A stretch of 64,000 nt of DNA from Mycolicibacterium monacense (GCF_010731575.1 NZ_AP022617.1:2480001-2544000); one strand, 5' to 3'; counted from the stretch's first letter, positions 37,752 to 48,822 are shown. Numbers and translations: made by a program. Notes: a model not told the origin generated them from the sequence alone.

Positions 37752-39185
37752 ATGACAACGGTCAAGAACTTCATCGGCGGCGAACTCGTCGACTCCGTCT
37801 CCGGCGCCACGATGCCGCTGGTGGATCCGTCCACCGGTGAGGAGTACGGGACCGCCCCGGTGTCCAACGAGGCCGACATCGACAACGCCTACGCGGCGGC
37901 GTCGAAGGCGTTCAAGGACTGGAAGCGGACCACCCCGGCGCAGCGGCAGAAGGCGCTGCTCGACTTCGCCGACGAGGTCGAGAAGGCCGCCGACGACCTG
38001 GTCACCGCCGAGGGCCGCAACACCGGCAAGCCCAACCACGTGACCATGGCCGAGGAGATCCCGCCCATGGTCGACCAGATCCGGTTCTTCGCCGGGGCGG
38101 CGCGTGTCCTCGAGGGCAAATCCGCCGGCGAGTACATGGAGAACCACACGTCGTGGATCCGCCGGGAACCGGTCGGTGTCATCGGTCAGGTGGCGCCGTG
38201 GAACTACCCGATGATGATGGCGATCTGGAAAATCTGCCCGGCGATCGCGGCGGGCAACACCGTCGTCATCAAACCCAGCGACACCACGCCGGTGACCACC
38301 GTGATGCTGGCCGAACTGGCGGCCAAGCATCTCCCGCCCGGGGTGCTCAACGTGGTGACCGGTGACCGCGTGACCGGTGCGAACCTCGTCGCCCACCCGA
38401 CGCCGGAGATGGTGGCGATCACCGGGTCGGTCGCCGCGGGCCGGGCGGTCGCGGTCAGCGCGGGGGGCCACCTCAAGCGCACCCACCTCGAACTGGGCGG
38501 CAAGGCGCCGGTGATCGTGTTCGACGACGCCGACATCGCCGCGGCCGCCGAAGGTATCGCGACGGCGGGTTACTTCAACGCCGGTCAGGACTGCACGGCC
38601 GCCACGCGGGTGCTCGCCCCGGCGCGGATCGCCTCCGACCTCACCGATGCGCTGGCCGAACAGGCGAAGGCGGCGACGACGACGTTCGGGCGCCCGGCCG
38701 ACGACGAGGACGCCTGGGTGCCACCGGTGAACAACGTCAACCAGCTCGACCGGGTACTGGGTTTCTTCGACGACGTGCCGTCGCACGCGACGGTCGCCGT
38801 CGGTGGAAACCGGCAGGGCCACAAGGGTTTCTACATCGAACCCACCGTGGTGGGCGGCCTGCGGCAGGACGACCGGATGATCCAGCAGGAGATCTTCGGT
38901 CCGGTCATCACCGTGCAGAGCTTCTCCGACGAGGACGAGGCCGTCGCGTGGGCCAACGGCGTCGAGTACGGGCTGGCCTCGTCGGTGTGGACGAAGGACG
39001 TGTCACGCGCGCTGCGGGTGTCGGCGGCCCTCGACTTCGGCTGCGTGTGGATCAACACCCACATCCCGCTCGTCGCGGAGATGCCGCACGGCGGCTTCAA
39101 GTCGTCGGGACACGGTAAGGACCTGTCGATGTACGGGCTGGAGGACTACACCCGCATCAAGCACGTCATGGCCTACATCGGCTGA
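37752..39185 (+). CDS. Aldehyde dehydrogenase, gamma-aminobutyraldehyde type
   Basis: 477 aa with the NAD-binding [20 protein letters not shown] region, catalytic Glu in HLELGGKAP and catalytic Cys in [22 protein letters not shown] is also present. The combination of GQDCTA and the gabT neighbour points to aminobutyraldehyde (PatD-like) rather than succinate-semialdehyde specificity (inference). It would make GABA for GabT, linking putrescine degradation to succinate. ATG 37752 is preceded by AAGGAG. Not present at this place in M. tuberculosis as far as I recall. Confidence 0.88.
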   Translation: MTTVKNFIGGELVDSVSGATMPLVDPSTGEEYGTAPVSNEADIDNAYAAASKAFKDWKRTTPAQRQKALLDFADEVEKAADDLVTAEGRNTGKPNHVTMAEEIPPMVDQIRFFAGAARVLEGKSAGEYMENHTSWIRREPVGVIGQVAPWNYPMMMAIWKICPAIAAGNTVVIKPSDTTPVTTVMLAELAAKHLPPGVLNVVTGDRVTGANLVAHPTPEMVAITGSVAAGRAVAVSAGGHLKRTHLELGGKAPVIVFDDADIAAAAEGIATAGYFNAGQDCTAATRVLAPARIASDLTDALAEQAKAATTTFGRPADDEDAWVPPVNNVNQLDRVLGFFDDVPSHATVAVGGNRQGHKGFYIEPTVVGGLRQDDRMIQQEIFGPVITVQSFSDEDEAVAWANGVEYGLASSVWTKDVSRALRVSAALDFGCVWINTHIPLVAEMPHGGFKSSGHGKDLSMYGLEDYTRIKHVMAYIG

Positions 39186-39198
39186 GACGGCAGGAAAC

Positions 39199-39234
39199 CC
39201 CGGTCGTCACCCCTCGGGTCTCCCGACGACCGGG
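39199..39234. terminator. Hairpin between convergent genes
   Basis: CCCGGTCGTC (39199-39208) pairs exactly with GACGACCGGG (39225-39234) across a 16-nt loop. It sits in the 66-nt gap between the aldehyde dehydrogenase and the convergent membrane-protein gene, and probably terminates both. Confidence 0.6.
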
Positions 39235-39251
39235 ATCTCGTGTCGACCGCG

Positions 39252-40073
39252 TCAGTGGTGGGCCATCGGGCGGTTGCGCCCGCCGCGGATCCGATCGAGC
39301 AATCCGCGCTTGCGTTGACCCGCAGCGGGCTGGACCGCCTCGGTGGGCGCGTTGCCCGGTGCGGCCATCGGCTGCGGCCCGGTCTGGGCCATCGGCTGCG
39401 GACCGGTCTGGGCCATCGGCTGCGGACCGGTCTGGGCCGCGGGGGCGGCGGCCATCGGCTGGGCGCCGGTGTGGGTCGCTCCCGTGTGGTCCCGGTCGGT
39501 CAGCGTGTGGTCCCGGTCGGTGAGCGTGTGGTCCCGGTCGGCCACGGTGCGGTCGTGGTCGGTCAGCGGGCGCTGCGCGTACTCGACGTCGCGCACGCTG
39601 CGGACCGACAACCGGCCGAGCGCGAGCGCGCCGAGGAACACGATCAGGGCGCCGAGGCCGTAGAAGTAGGTGAGTTCGAGCCACACCCGCTTGGTGTCGG
39701 TTCCGGCCACCGGGGCACCGGCGTTGCCCAGGCCGAGCAGGCCGGCCAGGGCACGGCCGACCACGAACCACGCGCCGGCGGCGACCGCGAGCCACGCACC
39801 GAGCGACGCGGTCGCGCGGTTACGCGACATGAGCATCAGCAGACCACCCACCACGGTCACGGCACCGGGCAGCACTTCCAGCCAGCCTCTGGCGTTCGTC
39901 CACGTCCACGGTTGATCGGGAGTGAACGCGAAATCGAAGTACGGCCCGAGGAACGGAATGAGCGCACCCCACAGGCCGAGCAGTATGAGCAGGAACCCGC
40001 TCGCCGCGCCGCGGCTGCGGGGAATCCTCATGCGGCCGCCGCGGGGGCGATCCGCACGCTCAGATCCGATCAT
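39252..40073 (-). CDS. Four-helix membrane protein with repeat tail
   Basis: 273 aa, no recognised enzyme domain. Four hydrophobic segments (e.g. ASGFLLILLGLWGALIPFLG, GALIVFLGALALGRL) occupy residues ~25-155. The cytoplasmic tail holds two repeats: a DRDHTLT-type 7-aa unit and an AQTGPQPM 8-aa unit copied three times, then a basic end (RKRGLLDRIRGGRNRP). ATG 40073 is chosen for its AGGAGG five nt upstream, though a second ATG lies at 40031. Function unknown; it is divergent from car. Confidence 0.75.
   Translation of the reverse strand: MIGSERADRPRGGRMRIPRSRGAASGFLLILLGLWGALIPFLGPYFDFAFTPDQPWTWTNARGWLEVLPGAVTVVGGLLMLMSRNRATASLGAWLAVAAGAWFVVGRALAGLLGLGNAGAPVAGTDTKRVWLELTYFYGLGALIVFLGALALGRLSVRSVRDVEYAQRPLTDHDRTVADRDHTLTDRDHTLTDRDHTGATHTGAQPMAAAPAAQTGPQPMAQTGPQPMAQTGPQPMAAPGNAPTEAVQPAAGQRKRGLLDRIRGGRNRPMAHH
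39363..39434. repeat. Three 24-bp tandem repeats
   Basis: Units start at 39363, 39387 and 39411; the first differs from the other two by one base. They encode the AQTGPQPM octapeptide repeat in the tail of the membrane protein. Confidence 0.93.
39484..39567. repeat. Four 21-bp tandem repeats (last degenerate)
   Basis: Units beginning GTGTGGTCCCGGTCGG start at 39484, 39505 and 39526, with a diverged copy at 39547. They encode the charged TDRDHTL-type heptads of the same membrane protein. Confidence 0.88.
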
Positions 40074-40184
40074 TGTTGCCTCCTATGTCGTGCGCACCGG
40101 GTACCCGACTGCGGGCCGGCGTAACCCCGTGGCCGGCCCGCTTCTCCCAGCGATCCGACAGGTGACGAACAGCGCGGAATAAGA

Positions 40185-40205
40185 TTAGTTTGACTAACGT
40201 AGTAT
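40185..40205. promoter_or_regulatory. Operator-like palindrome next to car promoter -10
   Basis: TTAGT (40185-40189) and ACTAA (40193-40197) flank TTG; the palindrome is AT-rich against a GC-rich background. TAGTAT at 40200-40205 is a likely -10, so a protein bound to the palindrome would cover the spacer of the car promoter. The regulator is not in the immediate neighbourhood. Confidence 0.5.
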
Positions 40206-40263
40206 CTCAGGGTGCGCAGCGAGGCGCCGCCGAAAACCTGATCGCCAGTCGTGAGGATTCGTC

Positions 40264-43200
40264 ATGTCCACCGAGACCCGTGAAGCGCGCCTGCAGCAGC
40301 GCATCGCGCATCTGTTCGCCACCGACCCGCAGTTCGCCGCCGCCCGGCCCGACCCCCGGATCAGCGATGCCGTCGACCGCGATGACGCGCGGCTGACCGC
40401 CATCGTCTCCGCCGTCATGTCGGGGTACGCCGACCGGCCGGCACTCGGGCAGCGCGCCGCCGAATTCGCCACCGACCCGCAGACCGGCCGCACCACGATG
40501 GAGCTGCTCCCCCGCTTCGACACCATCACCTACCGGGAGCTGCTCGACCGCGTCCGGGCGCGCACCAACGCGTGGCACGCCGACGGGGTGCGCCCCGGCG
40601 ACCGCGTCGCAATCCTCGGATTCACCGGCATCGACTACACCGTCGTCGACCTCGCCCTGATCCAGCTCGGCGCGGTCGCGGTGCCGCTGCAGACCAGCGC
40701 CGCCGTGGAGGCGCTGCGCCCGATCGTGGCCGAGACCGAACCGATGCTCATCGCCACCGGCGTCGATCATGTCGACGCCGCCGCGGAACTCGCACTCACC
40801 GGCCACCGTCCGTCCCAGGTGGTGGTCTTCGACCACCGCGAGCAGGTCGACGACGAACGCGACGCGGTGCGGGCCGCGACGGCCCGGCTGGGAGACGCGG
40901 TGCCCGTCGAGACACTCGCCGAGGTGTTGCGGCGTGGCGCCCATCTGCCCGCCGTGGCACCGCACGTGTTCGACGAGGCCGATCCACTGCGGCTGCTGAT
41001 CTACACCTCCGGCAGCACCGGCGCCCCCAAGGGCGCGATGTATCCCGAGAGCAAGGGTCGCCGGCATGTGGCGCGCGTCGGCCAAGGCCGCCTGGAACAA
41101 CGATCAGACGGCGATTTCGTCGATCACCCTGAACTTCCTGCCGATGAGCCACGTCATGGGTCGCGGCCTGCTGTGCGGCACGCTCAGCACCGGTGGCACC
41201 GCGTATTTCGCCGCCCGCAGCGATCTGTCGACGCTGCTCGAGGACCTGCGCCTGGTACGGCCCACCCAACTCAGCTTCGTGCCACGGATCTGGGACATGC
41301 TCTTCCAGGAGTTCGTCGGCGAGGTCGACCGGCGGGTGAACGACGGTGCAGACCGCCCCACCGCGGAGGCCGACGTGCTGGCCGAACTGCGCCAGGAGCT
41401 GCTCGGTGGCCGGTTCGTCACCGCGATGACCGGTTCGGCGCCCATCTCCCCCGAGATGAAGACATGGGTGGAGACCCTGCTCGACATGCACCTGGTCGAG
41501 GGTTACGGCTCGACGGAGGCCGGCGCGGTGTTCGTCGACGGCCACATCCAGCGCCCGCCGGTGCTCGACTACAAACTCGTCGACGTCCCCGACCTCGGCT
41601 ACTTCAGCACCGACCGGCCGCACCCGCGCGGTGAGCTGCTGGTCCGCTCCACGCAGCTGTTCCCCGGCTACTACAAGCGTCCCGACGTCACCGCCGAGGT
41701 GTTCGACGACGACGGCTTCTACCGCACGGGCGACATCGTCGCCGAGCTCGGCCCCGACCAGCTGCAGTACCTCGACCGCCGCAACAACGTGCTCAAACTC
41801 GCCCAGGGTGAGTTCGTCACCATCTCCAAACTCGAGGCGGTCTTCGCCGGCAGCGCCCTCGTCCGCCAGATCTTCGTGTACGGCAACAGTGCGCGCTCCT
41901 ACCTGCTGGCCGTCGTCGTGCCGACCGACGATGCGGTGGCCCGGCACGACCCGGCATCGCTCAAGACCGCGATCAGCGCCTCGCTGCAGCAGGCCGCGAA
42001 GACCGCCGGTCTGCAGTCCTACGAGCTGCCGCGTGACTTCCTCGTCGAGACTCAACCGTTCACGCTGGAGAACGGACTACTGACCGGCATCCGCAAGCTG
42101 GCCCGCCCGAAACTCAAGGCGCGCTACGGCGATCGGCTCGAGGCGCTCTACGTCGAACTGGCCGAAGGACAGGCAGGCGAACTGCGCACCCTGCGCCGGG
42201 ACGGCGCGAAGCGTCCGGTGGCCGAGACGGTCGGCCGCGCCGCGGCCGCGCTGCTCGGCGCCGCCGCCGCCGACGTGCGCCCCGACGCGCACTTCACCGA
42301 CCTCGGCGGAGACTCGTTGTCGGCGTTGACCTTCGGCAATCTGCTGCAGGAGATCTTCGGCGTCGACGTCCCGGTCGGGGTGATCGTCAGCCCGGCGGCC
42401 GACCTGGCGTCGATCGCGGCGTACATCGAGACCGAACAGGCCTCGACCGGCAAGCGGCCGACCTACGCGTCGGTGCACGGGCGCGACGCCGAACAGGTAC
42501 GCGCGCGCGACCTCACCCTGGACAAGTTCATCGACGCCGAAACACTCTCCGCTGCAACAGAACTGCCCGTCCCGATCGGTGAGGTGCGCACCGTGCTGCT
42601 GACCGGGGCCACCGGATTCCTCGGCCGCTACCTGGCGCTGGACTGGCTCGAAAGGATGGCCCTGGTCGACGGCAAGGTCATCTGCCTGGTCCGCGCGAAG
42701 GACGATGCGGCCGCCCGCAAACGCCTCGACGACACCTTCGACAGCGGCGATCCGAAGCTGCTGGCGCACTACCGCAAGCTGGCCGCCGACCACCTCGAAG
42801 TGCTGGCCGGCGACAAGGGTGAGGCGGATCTCGGGCTGCCGCATCAGGTCTGGCAGCGACTGGCCGACACCGTCGACCTCATCGTCGACCCGGCCGCCCT
42901 GGTCAACCACGTACTGCCGTACAGCCAGCTGTTCGGGCCCAACGCGCTGGGCACTGCCGAGCTGATCCGGCTTGCGCTCACCACCCGCATCAAACCGTTC
43001 ACCTACGTGTCGACGATCGGCGTCGGCGCCGGTATCGAACCGGGCCGTTTCACCGAGGACGACGACATCCGGGTGATCAGCCCGACGCGGGCCGTCGACA
43101 CCGGGTACGCCAACGGCTACGGCAACAGCAAGTGGGCCGGTGAGGTGTTGTTGCGCGAGGCGCACGATCTGTGCGGGCTCCCCGTGGCGGTGTTCCGGTG

Positions 43201-43789
43201 CGACATGATCCTGGCCGACACCACCTACGCCGGCCAGCTCAACCTGCCGGACATGTTCACCCGGATGATGCTGAGCCTGGTGACCACGGGTATCGCGCCG
43301 AAATCGTTCCACCCACTCGACGCAAAGGGCCACCGGCAGAGCGCCCACTACGACGGGCTGCCGGTCGAGTTCGTCGCCGAATCGATCTCCGCGCTGGGAG
43401 CGCAGGCGGTCGACGAGGCGGGAACGGGTTTCGCCACCTACCACGTGATGAACCCCCACGACGACGGGATCGGCCTCGACGAATTCGTCGACTGGCTCGT
43501 CGAGGCGGGGTATCGCATCGACCGCATCGACGACTACGCGGCCTGGCTGCAGCGGTTCGAAACCGCCCTGCGGGCGCTGCCCGAGCGCACTCGGCAGTAC
43601 TCACTGCTCCCGCTGCTGCACAACTACCAGCGGCCTGCGCACCCGATCAACGGGGCGATGGCCCCGACCGACCGGTTCCGCGCTGCGGTGCAGGAGGCAA
43701 AGCTCGGCCCGGACAAGGACATTCCCCACGTCACTCCAGCGGTGATCGTCAAGTACGCCACCGACCTGGAGCTGCTGGGCCTGATCTAG
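40264..43789 (+). pseudogene. car: Carboxylic acid reductase (FadD9 type), frameshifted
   Basis: Reads MSTETREARLQQRIAHLF and on through an adenylation domain to [16 protein letters not shown]. There one extra G in the run 41055-41057 shifts the frame. The remainder ([19 protein letters not shown] ...) is intact in the next frame: end of the adenylation domain, carrier domain with phosphopantetheine Ser in [11 protein letters not shown], and reductase domain ([24 protein letters not shown]). Removing one base gives 1174 aa, the normal size. It reduces carboxylic acids to aldehydes with ATP and NADPH after 4'-phosphopantetheinylation. Equivalent to Rv2590. Confidence 0.9.
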
Positions 43790-44416
43790 TCAGGCCACCA
43801 CGCTCTCCACCCGGACGACCGGAGGGATGGCGAGCATGAGAAGTCCGGTCAGGCCGATCCAGGCGACCATGCTGTAGGCGCCCGGCAGTCCGACCCAGGT
43901 GTGCAGCAGTGGGAGCACCCCGAACACGGCCAGCCCCGCCGACCATCTGGGGAGGACGCCGGTGCGCCACACGACGTAGGCCGTCGCGAAGATCAGTGCG
44001 GCCGAACCGATGTGGCTGTAGTGGTAGAGCCACACCGCCAATGTCAGGAACGGTTGCGCATGATCGCTCATGGCGTCGACCATGGCTGTGTCGGACGATC
44101 GGGTGACCGCCGCCGGGACGGCGACCTCCGCTGCCAGTCCGGCGGCGGTCAGTGCCAGGAACAGCCCGCCGCCGACGACCGCCGCGTACACCGCGCCGGT
44201 CGGGCCGGCGGCCGACCGCAGCAGCGAGAGCAGCACGCCGAGGAACGCCACACCGAAGAGCAGGTGCAGCAGCGGCACGGTGCCGTTGGCGGTGACGAAG
44301 GATGCCGCGTCGAAGGTTTGGTTCCGCTCCGGTGAGCCGGCGAGATACGCCGGGAGCGCGGCGCCCGCGCAGATGAGGCCGCACACACCGCCGATCCGGA
44401 TCGTGCCGCTGCCCAT
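43790..44416 (-). CDS. Multi-pass membrane protein of unknown function
   Basis: 208 aa with about six hydrophobic segments, among them LLHLLFGVAFLGVLLSLLRSA, VYAAVVGGGLFLALTAAGLAAEV, GSAALIFATAYVVWRTGV and VAWIGLTGLLMLAIPPVV. No catalytic motif is recognised; it may belong to a DUF4386-like group, but this is uncertain. The stop abuts the convergent car stop with no gap. Its start region and the next plus-strand gene are separated by 223 nt in which I see no clear operator. Confidence 0.7.
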   Translation of the reverse strand: MGSGTIRIGGVCGLICAGAALPAYLAGSPERNQTFDAASFVTANGTVPLLHLLFGVAFLGVLLSLLRSAAGPTGAVYAAVVGGGLFLALTAAGLAAEVAVPAAVTRSSDTAMVDAMSDHAQPFLTLAVWLYHYSHIGSAALIFATAYVVWRTGVLPRWSAGLAVFGVLPLLHTWVGLPGAYSMVAWIGLTGLLMLAIPPVVRVESVVA

Positions 44417-44639
44417 ACCTGCGTCCTCTCAGTCGAACAGCCCTACACGAGCACCCTGCCGGTGCTTTCGCTGGCTGTCGAAGATAGCGGTCCGGGCGCA
44501 ATCCGGTGTCCGTTGGGATCGGGTGAACATCCTCTGATGTGTTTCAAGTAACAGCCGGCCGGTAACCCACTGCCCAGAATGTGACCGCTGACACGGACGG
44601 CTGACGCGCCGGGCCAGCCCGACTGCGAAGAGGACCTCC

Positions 44640-45737
44640 ATGGCGGAGCGCGGTGCCGAACCCCCCGTCCCCCGGGGCCGTCGCCTGCTCTTGCGCGCCG
44701 TGCGGCATTTGTTCAACCCGTTGCGGCCCGACGATTACCTCGAGATGGTCAACCCGTTGTGGACGACCAAGGAACTCCGCGGCAAGGTCGAGCGCGTCGA
44801 ACCGCAGGGTTCAGAAGCGGCGAGCGTACTGATCCGACCCGGGTACGAATGGCCGGGGCACAAACCCGGCCAGTACGTGCGTCTCGGCCTGGTCATCGAC
44901 GGTCGCTATCACTGGCGCGCGTACTCGCTCACCTCGGATCCGCACCCGGATGACGGGTTGATCAGCGTCACGCCCAAGAAGGTGGACAACGGCGTGGTCT
45001 CGCCGTACCTGGTGCAGAAGATCCAGCCGGGAGAGCTGGTACGCCTGGGCGAGATCGAAGGCGTGTTCACGCTGCCTGAACCGTTGCCGGCCAAGATGCT
45101 GTTCATCAGCGCGGGCAGCGGTATCACGCCGATCATCAGCATGCTGCGCAGCCTCGATCACCGTGGCGAGATGGGCGACGTGGTGGTGATCCATTCAGCC
45201 CGCACCCGCGAACAGGTCATGTTCCTGTCTGCACTCGAAGATCTCGACCGCCGCCACGAGAACCTGCGGTTGGACCTGCGGCTGACATCCGAACGTGGCC
45301 GCATGTCGGCCGGGGATCTGGACGAGGTGTGTCCGGACTGGCGCGAACGTGAAGCGTTCTGTTCAGGTCCCAGCGAACTGCTCGACGACATGATCGAGCA
45401 CTGGGAGGACAACGGCGACCGCGACCGGCTTCACTTCGAACGGTTTCAGCCGAAGATCGGAGGCGACGCCGGCGATGGCGAAGGTGGGCAGATCACCTTC
45501 CTCGACAGCGACACCACTACCGAAAGCGACGGTGGCACACCGATTCTCGAATCCGGTGAGCAGGCCGGGCTGAAGCTTGCGTACGGCTGCCGGATCGGGA
45601 TCTGCCACACCTGCGTAGGGACGCTCAAATCCGGGAGAGTTCGCGACCTGCGGTCTGGAGAAGTCACCGAACCGACCGGGCAGGACGTCCGGATCTGCAT
45701 CCACGCCGCTGAAGGCGACGTCGAATTCGAACTCTGA
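44640..45737 (+). CDS. Ferredoxin-type oxidoreductase partner of acyl desaturase
   Basis: 365 aa: FAD-binding domain (GQYVRLGLVIDGRYHWRAYSLTS), NAD-binding domain (MLFISAGSGITPIISMLRSL) and a C-terminal plant-type 2Fe-2S domain with cysteines in GCRIGICHTCVGTL and VRICIHAAEG. This is the arrangement of Rv3230c, which passes electrons from NADPH to the stearoyl-CoA desaturase DesA3. The ATG at 44640 follows AGAGGACC. A desaturase gene follows 9 nt later, supporting that role. Confidence 0.88.
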   Translation: MAERGAEPPVPRGRRLLLRAVRHLFNPLRPDDYLEMVNPLWTTKELRGKVERVEPQGSEAASVLIRPGYEWPGHKPGQYVRLGLVIDGRYHWRAYSLTSDPHPDDGLISVTPKKVDNGVVSPYLVQKIQPGELVRLGEIEGVFTLPEPLPAKMLFISAGSGITPIISMLRSLDHRGEMGDVVVIHSARTREQVMFLSALEDLDRRHENLRLDLRLTSERGRMSAGDLDEVCPDWREREAFCSGPSELLDDMIEHWEDNGDRDRLHFERFQPKIGGDAGDGEGGQITFLDSDTTTESDGGTPILESGEQAGLKLAYGCRIGICHTCVGTLKSGRVRDLRSGEVTEPTGQDVRICIHAAEGDVEFEL

Positions 45738-45746
45738 GGAGCCACT

Positions 45747-47141
45747 GTGACCACCACTGTCGAGAGCCCCCTGGCCCGTCTCACCGAGCAGGAGTTGGAA
45801 AAGCTCGCCAAGGAACTCGACGCGATACACGACGAGATCTTCAGTGAACTCGGCGACCGGGACCGCAACTACATCAAGGCGGTCATCTCGGTCCAGCGCC
45901 AGATCGTGGTCGCCGGTCGGGTACTGCTGCTCGCCTCACGGTCGCGGACTGCCCTGGTGGCGGGCACGGCCTGTCTGGGTATGGCCAAGATCCTGGAGAA
46001 CATGGAACTCGGCCACAACATCCTGCACGGCCAATGGGACTGGATGAACGATCCTGACATCCACTCATCGGTCTGGGACTGGGACACCGCCTCGACCGCG
46101 AAGGCCTGGAAGCACTCGCACAACTACATTCACCACACCTATACCAACATCCGTGGCAAGGACAAGGATCTCGGCTACGAGATCATGCGGATCGATCCCA
46201 ACCAGAAGTGGCGCCCCGCCAATCTCGGCCAACCGCTCTACAACTTCCTGCTCACGGTCCTGTTCGAATGGGGCGTGGCGTTGCACGACACCGACGTCGA
46301 GGCACTGTGGCGCGGCCAGAAGACGATGGCCGATCTCAAGGAGGATTTCCGGGGCATCGCCGGCAAAGCGCGCCTGCAGATCATCAAGGACTACGTCGGC
46401 TGGCCGTTGATCAGCGCCGGCGCCTTCGCGCTCGCACAGTTGGCTCTGCGCGGGCGAATCGACCAGCCTGCCGAGTCGCGGGTGGCCAGGCGACTTCGCC
46501 AAATATCGACCAAGGGTCGCATCGGCGCAACGGCCACTGTGCTCGACCGTCTGCTACCCGGCGTCGAGAGCACATTCCTGCGCACTTTGGCGGCCGACGC
46601 TCTGGCCAACCTCATTCGCAACGTGTGGGCGCACGCCATCATCTTCTGCGGCCACTTTCCCGACCAGACATATACATTCAGTGAAGAGGAAGTGGAGAAC
46701 GAGTCGCGCGGTGGGTGGTACGTCCGCCAATTGATCGGCGCAGCCAACATCGAGGGCAGCCCGCTCTTCCACGTGATCAGCGGAAACCTCGGTTACCAGG
46801 TCGAACACCACCTCTATCCCGACATGCCGAGCAGCCGGTACTCCGAGATCGCGCCCAGAATCAAAGACATCTGCGAGCGGTACGAATTACCGTACAACTC
46901 CGGACGATTCGGCAAACAATGGTTCTCGGTGCACCGCACCATCTTCCGTCTGGCCTTTCCGGGCGGGAAGCCGCGACCCAAGCCCGGGCCCTACCGCAGC
47001 CAGGATCGGAACCCGACCCGGGAAGCCCCGAGCGAAGCCGTACGATTCCGCGACCGCCTTCCCGCCGAACATCCGGATGCCGGTCCCGAGCACGCGTCTA
47101 CCGGCGTCGCGGTGCAGCCGCCGCCGCGCGGCAACGACTGA
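45747..47141 (+). CDS. Membrane acyl-CoA (DesA3-like) desaturase
   Basis: 464 aa with the His boxes of membrane di-iron desaturases: HNILHGQWDW, HSHNYIHHTYTN and GYQVEHHLYPDMPSSRY; a further His is in IFCGHFPDQ. Probably introduces a double bond in a saturated acyl chain using electrons from the preceding reductase. The C-terminal ~70 residues are Pro/Arg-rich and probably disordered. In M. tuberculosis desA3 and its reductase are elsewhere (Rv3229c-Rv3230c), so this may be an additional copy. Confidence 0.87.
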   Translation: MTTTVESPLARLTEQELEKLAKELDAIHDEIFSELGDRDRNYIKAVISVQRQIVVAGRVLLLASRSRTALVAGTACLGMAKILENMELGHNILHGQWDWMNDPDIHSSVWDWDTASTAKAWKHSHNYIHHTYTNIRGKDKDLGYEIMRIDPNQKWRPANLGQPLYNFLLTVLFEWGVALHDTDVEALWRGQKTMADLKEDFRGIAGKARLQIIKDYVGWPLISAGAFALAQLALRGRIDQPAESRVARRLRQISTKGRIGATATVLDRLLPGVESTFLRTLAADALANLIRNVWAHAIIFCGHFPDQTYTFSEEEVENESRGGWYVRQLIGAANIEGSPLFHVISGNLGYQVEHHLYPDMPSSRYSEIAPRIKDICERYELPYNSGRFGKQWFSVHRTIFRLAFPGGKPRPKPGPYRSQDRNPTREAPSEAVRFRDRLPAEHPDAGPEHASTGVAVQPPPRGND

Positions 47142-47156
47142 CGCTCCGCTGCGTCC

Positions 47157-48230
47157 TCAGTCGAACAGCCCGGTCTGGCCCAGTCCGGTGATGCCGCTGG
47201 GTGGGGTCAGGCCGAGATGCGTCCAGGCCGACGCGGTGGCCACGCGGCCACGCGGTGTGCGCGCGATCATCCCGGCGCGCACCAGGAACGGTTCGCACAC
47301 CTCCTCGACGGTGGTGGGTTCCTCCCCCACCGCGACCGCCAGTGTGGAGACGCCCACCGGGCCGCCGCCGAAGCTGCGGATCAACGCCGAGAGCACCGCG
47401 CGGTCGAGGCGGTCGAGGCCGAGTTCGTCGACGTCGTAGACCTCCAGCGCCGCCTTGGCGATGTCGCGAGTGATGACCCCGTCGGCGCGCACCTCGGCGT
47501 AGTCGCGGACCCGGCGCAGCAGCCGGTTGGCGATGCGGGGGGTGCCGCGGGAGCGGCGGGCGATCTCCGCGCCGGCCTCGGTACCGAGGTGGATGCCGAG
47601 GATGCCCGCCGAGCGGGCCAGCACCCGTTCCAGTTCGGCCGGCTCGTAGAAGTCCATGTGGGCGGTGAACCCGAACCGGTCGCGCAGTGGACCGGTCAGC
47701 GCACCGGACCGGGTGGTGGCGCCCACCAGGGTGAACGGCGCGACCTCCAGCGGAATCGACGTCGCCCCAGGGCCTTTGCCGACCACCACGTCGACCCGGA
47801 AGTCCTCCATCGCCAGGTACAGCATCTCCTCGGCCGGGCGCGCGATGCGGTGGATCTCGTCGATGAACAGCACGTCACCCTCGACGAGGTTCGACAGCAT
47901 CGCCGCCAGATCCCCGGCGCGTTCCAGCGCCGGCCCCGAGGTCACCCGCAGCGACGACGACAGCTCGGCGGCGATGATCATCGCCAGCGACGTCTTGCCC
48001 AGCCCCGGCGGACCGGACAGCAGGATGTGGTCGGGCGTGCCGCCGCGGTTCTTGGCGCCCTCGAGCACCAGCTGCAACTGTTCACGCACCCGCGGCTGGC
48101 CGATGAACTCCCCCAGCGACCTGGGTCGCAGGCTGGCGTCGATATCACCCTCACCGACCGTCAGCGCCGGTGAGACGTCCCGATCATCGGGCTCGGCGTC
48201 CTGCGCCCCGGCGTCGTCGAAACGGCCCAT
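47157..48230 (-). CDS. ruvB: Holliday junction branch-migration helicase RuvB
   Basis: 357 aa, AAA+ ATPase with Walker [14 protein letters not shown], Walker [10 protein letters not shown], sensor [18 protein letters not shown] and a C-terminal winged helix ([20 protein letters not shown]). Drives branch migration with RuvA. The ATG at 48230 follows the ruvA stop by one base. Last gene of ruvCAB. Confidence 0.96.
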   Translation of the reverse strand: MGRFDDAGAQDAEPDDRDVSPALTVGEGDIDASLRPRSLGEFIGQPRVREQLQLVLEGAKNRGGTPDHILLSGPPGLGKTSLAMIIAAELSSSLRVTSGPALERAGDLAAMLSNLVEGDVLFIDEIHRIARPAEEMLYLAMEDFRVDVVVGKGPGATSIPLEVAPFTLVGATTRSGALTGPLRDRFGFTAHMDFYEPAELERVLARSAGILGIHLGTEAGAEIARRSRGTPRIANRLLRRVRDYAEVRADGVITRDIAKAALEVYDVDELGLDRLDRAVLSALIRSFGGGPVGVSTLAVAVGEEPTTVEEVCEPFLVRAGMIARTPRGRVATASAWTHLGLTPPSGITGLGQTGLFD

Positions 48231-48231
48231 G

Positions 48232-48822
48232 TCACTTCTTCCCCAGCATCGACAACGCCGCCCGCAGCGCGCTCGACGTGGTCGCGTCCGGATCGGCGGC
48301 GAGGACCTTGTCACACGCCTCCTCGGCCTGTTTGGCCGCAAAGCCCAGCCCGACAAGGGCTTCGACCACCGGGCCGCGCACGGCGTGCCCACCGACCGCC
48401 GTCACACCCGCCCCGGTGGTGACCGGGCCGATCTTGTCGCGCAGTTCGAGCACCATCCGCTCGGCGCCACGCTTGCCGATACCGGGCACCCGGGTGAGCG
48501 CGGTGACGTCGCCGTCGGCCAGCGCCTGGCGCAAGGTGGGCGCGTCGTAGACCGCCAGCGTCGCCAACGCGATCTTCGGCCCCACCCCGGAAACGCCGAG
48601 CAGCGTGCCGAACAGGTCCCGCGCATCGGCGTCGGCGAACCCGTACAGCGTCATCGAATCCTCGCGCACGATCATCGCGGTCACCAGACGCGACTCAGTG
48701 CCGCGGCGCAGCGTGGCCAACGTCGACGGGGTGGCCATCACCTTGTAGCCCACCCCGGCGGCTTCGATCACCGCGTGGTCGAGCGCGATGTCGATCACCT
48801 CACCGCGTACCGAGGCGATCAT
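48232..48822 (-). CDS. ruvA: Holliday junction-binding protein RuvA
   Basis: 196 aa: N-terminal OB fold ([21 protein letters not shown]), helix-hairpin-helix motifs ([38 protein letters not shown]) and a C-terminal three-helix domain III that contacts RuvB. The ATG at 48822 overlaps the ruvC stop by 4 nt. Confidence 0.95.
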
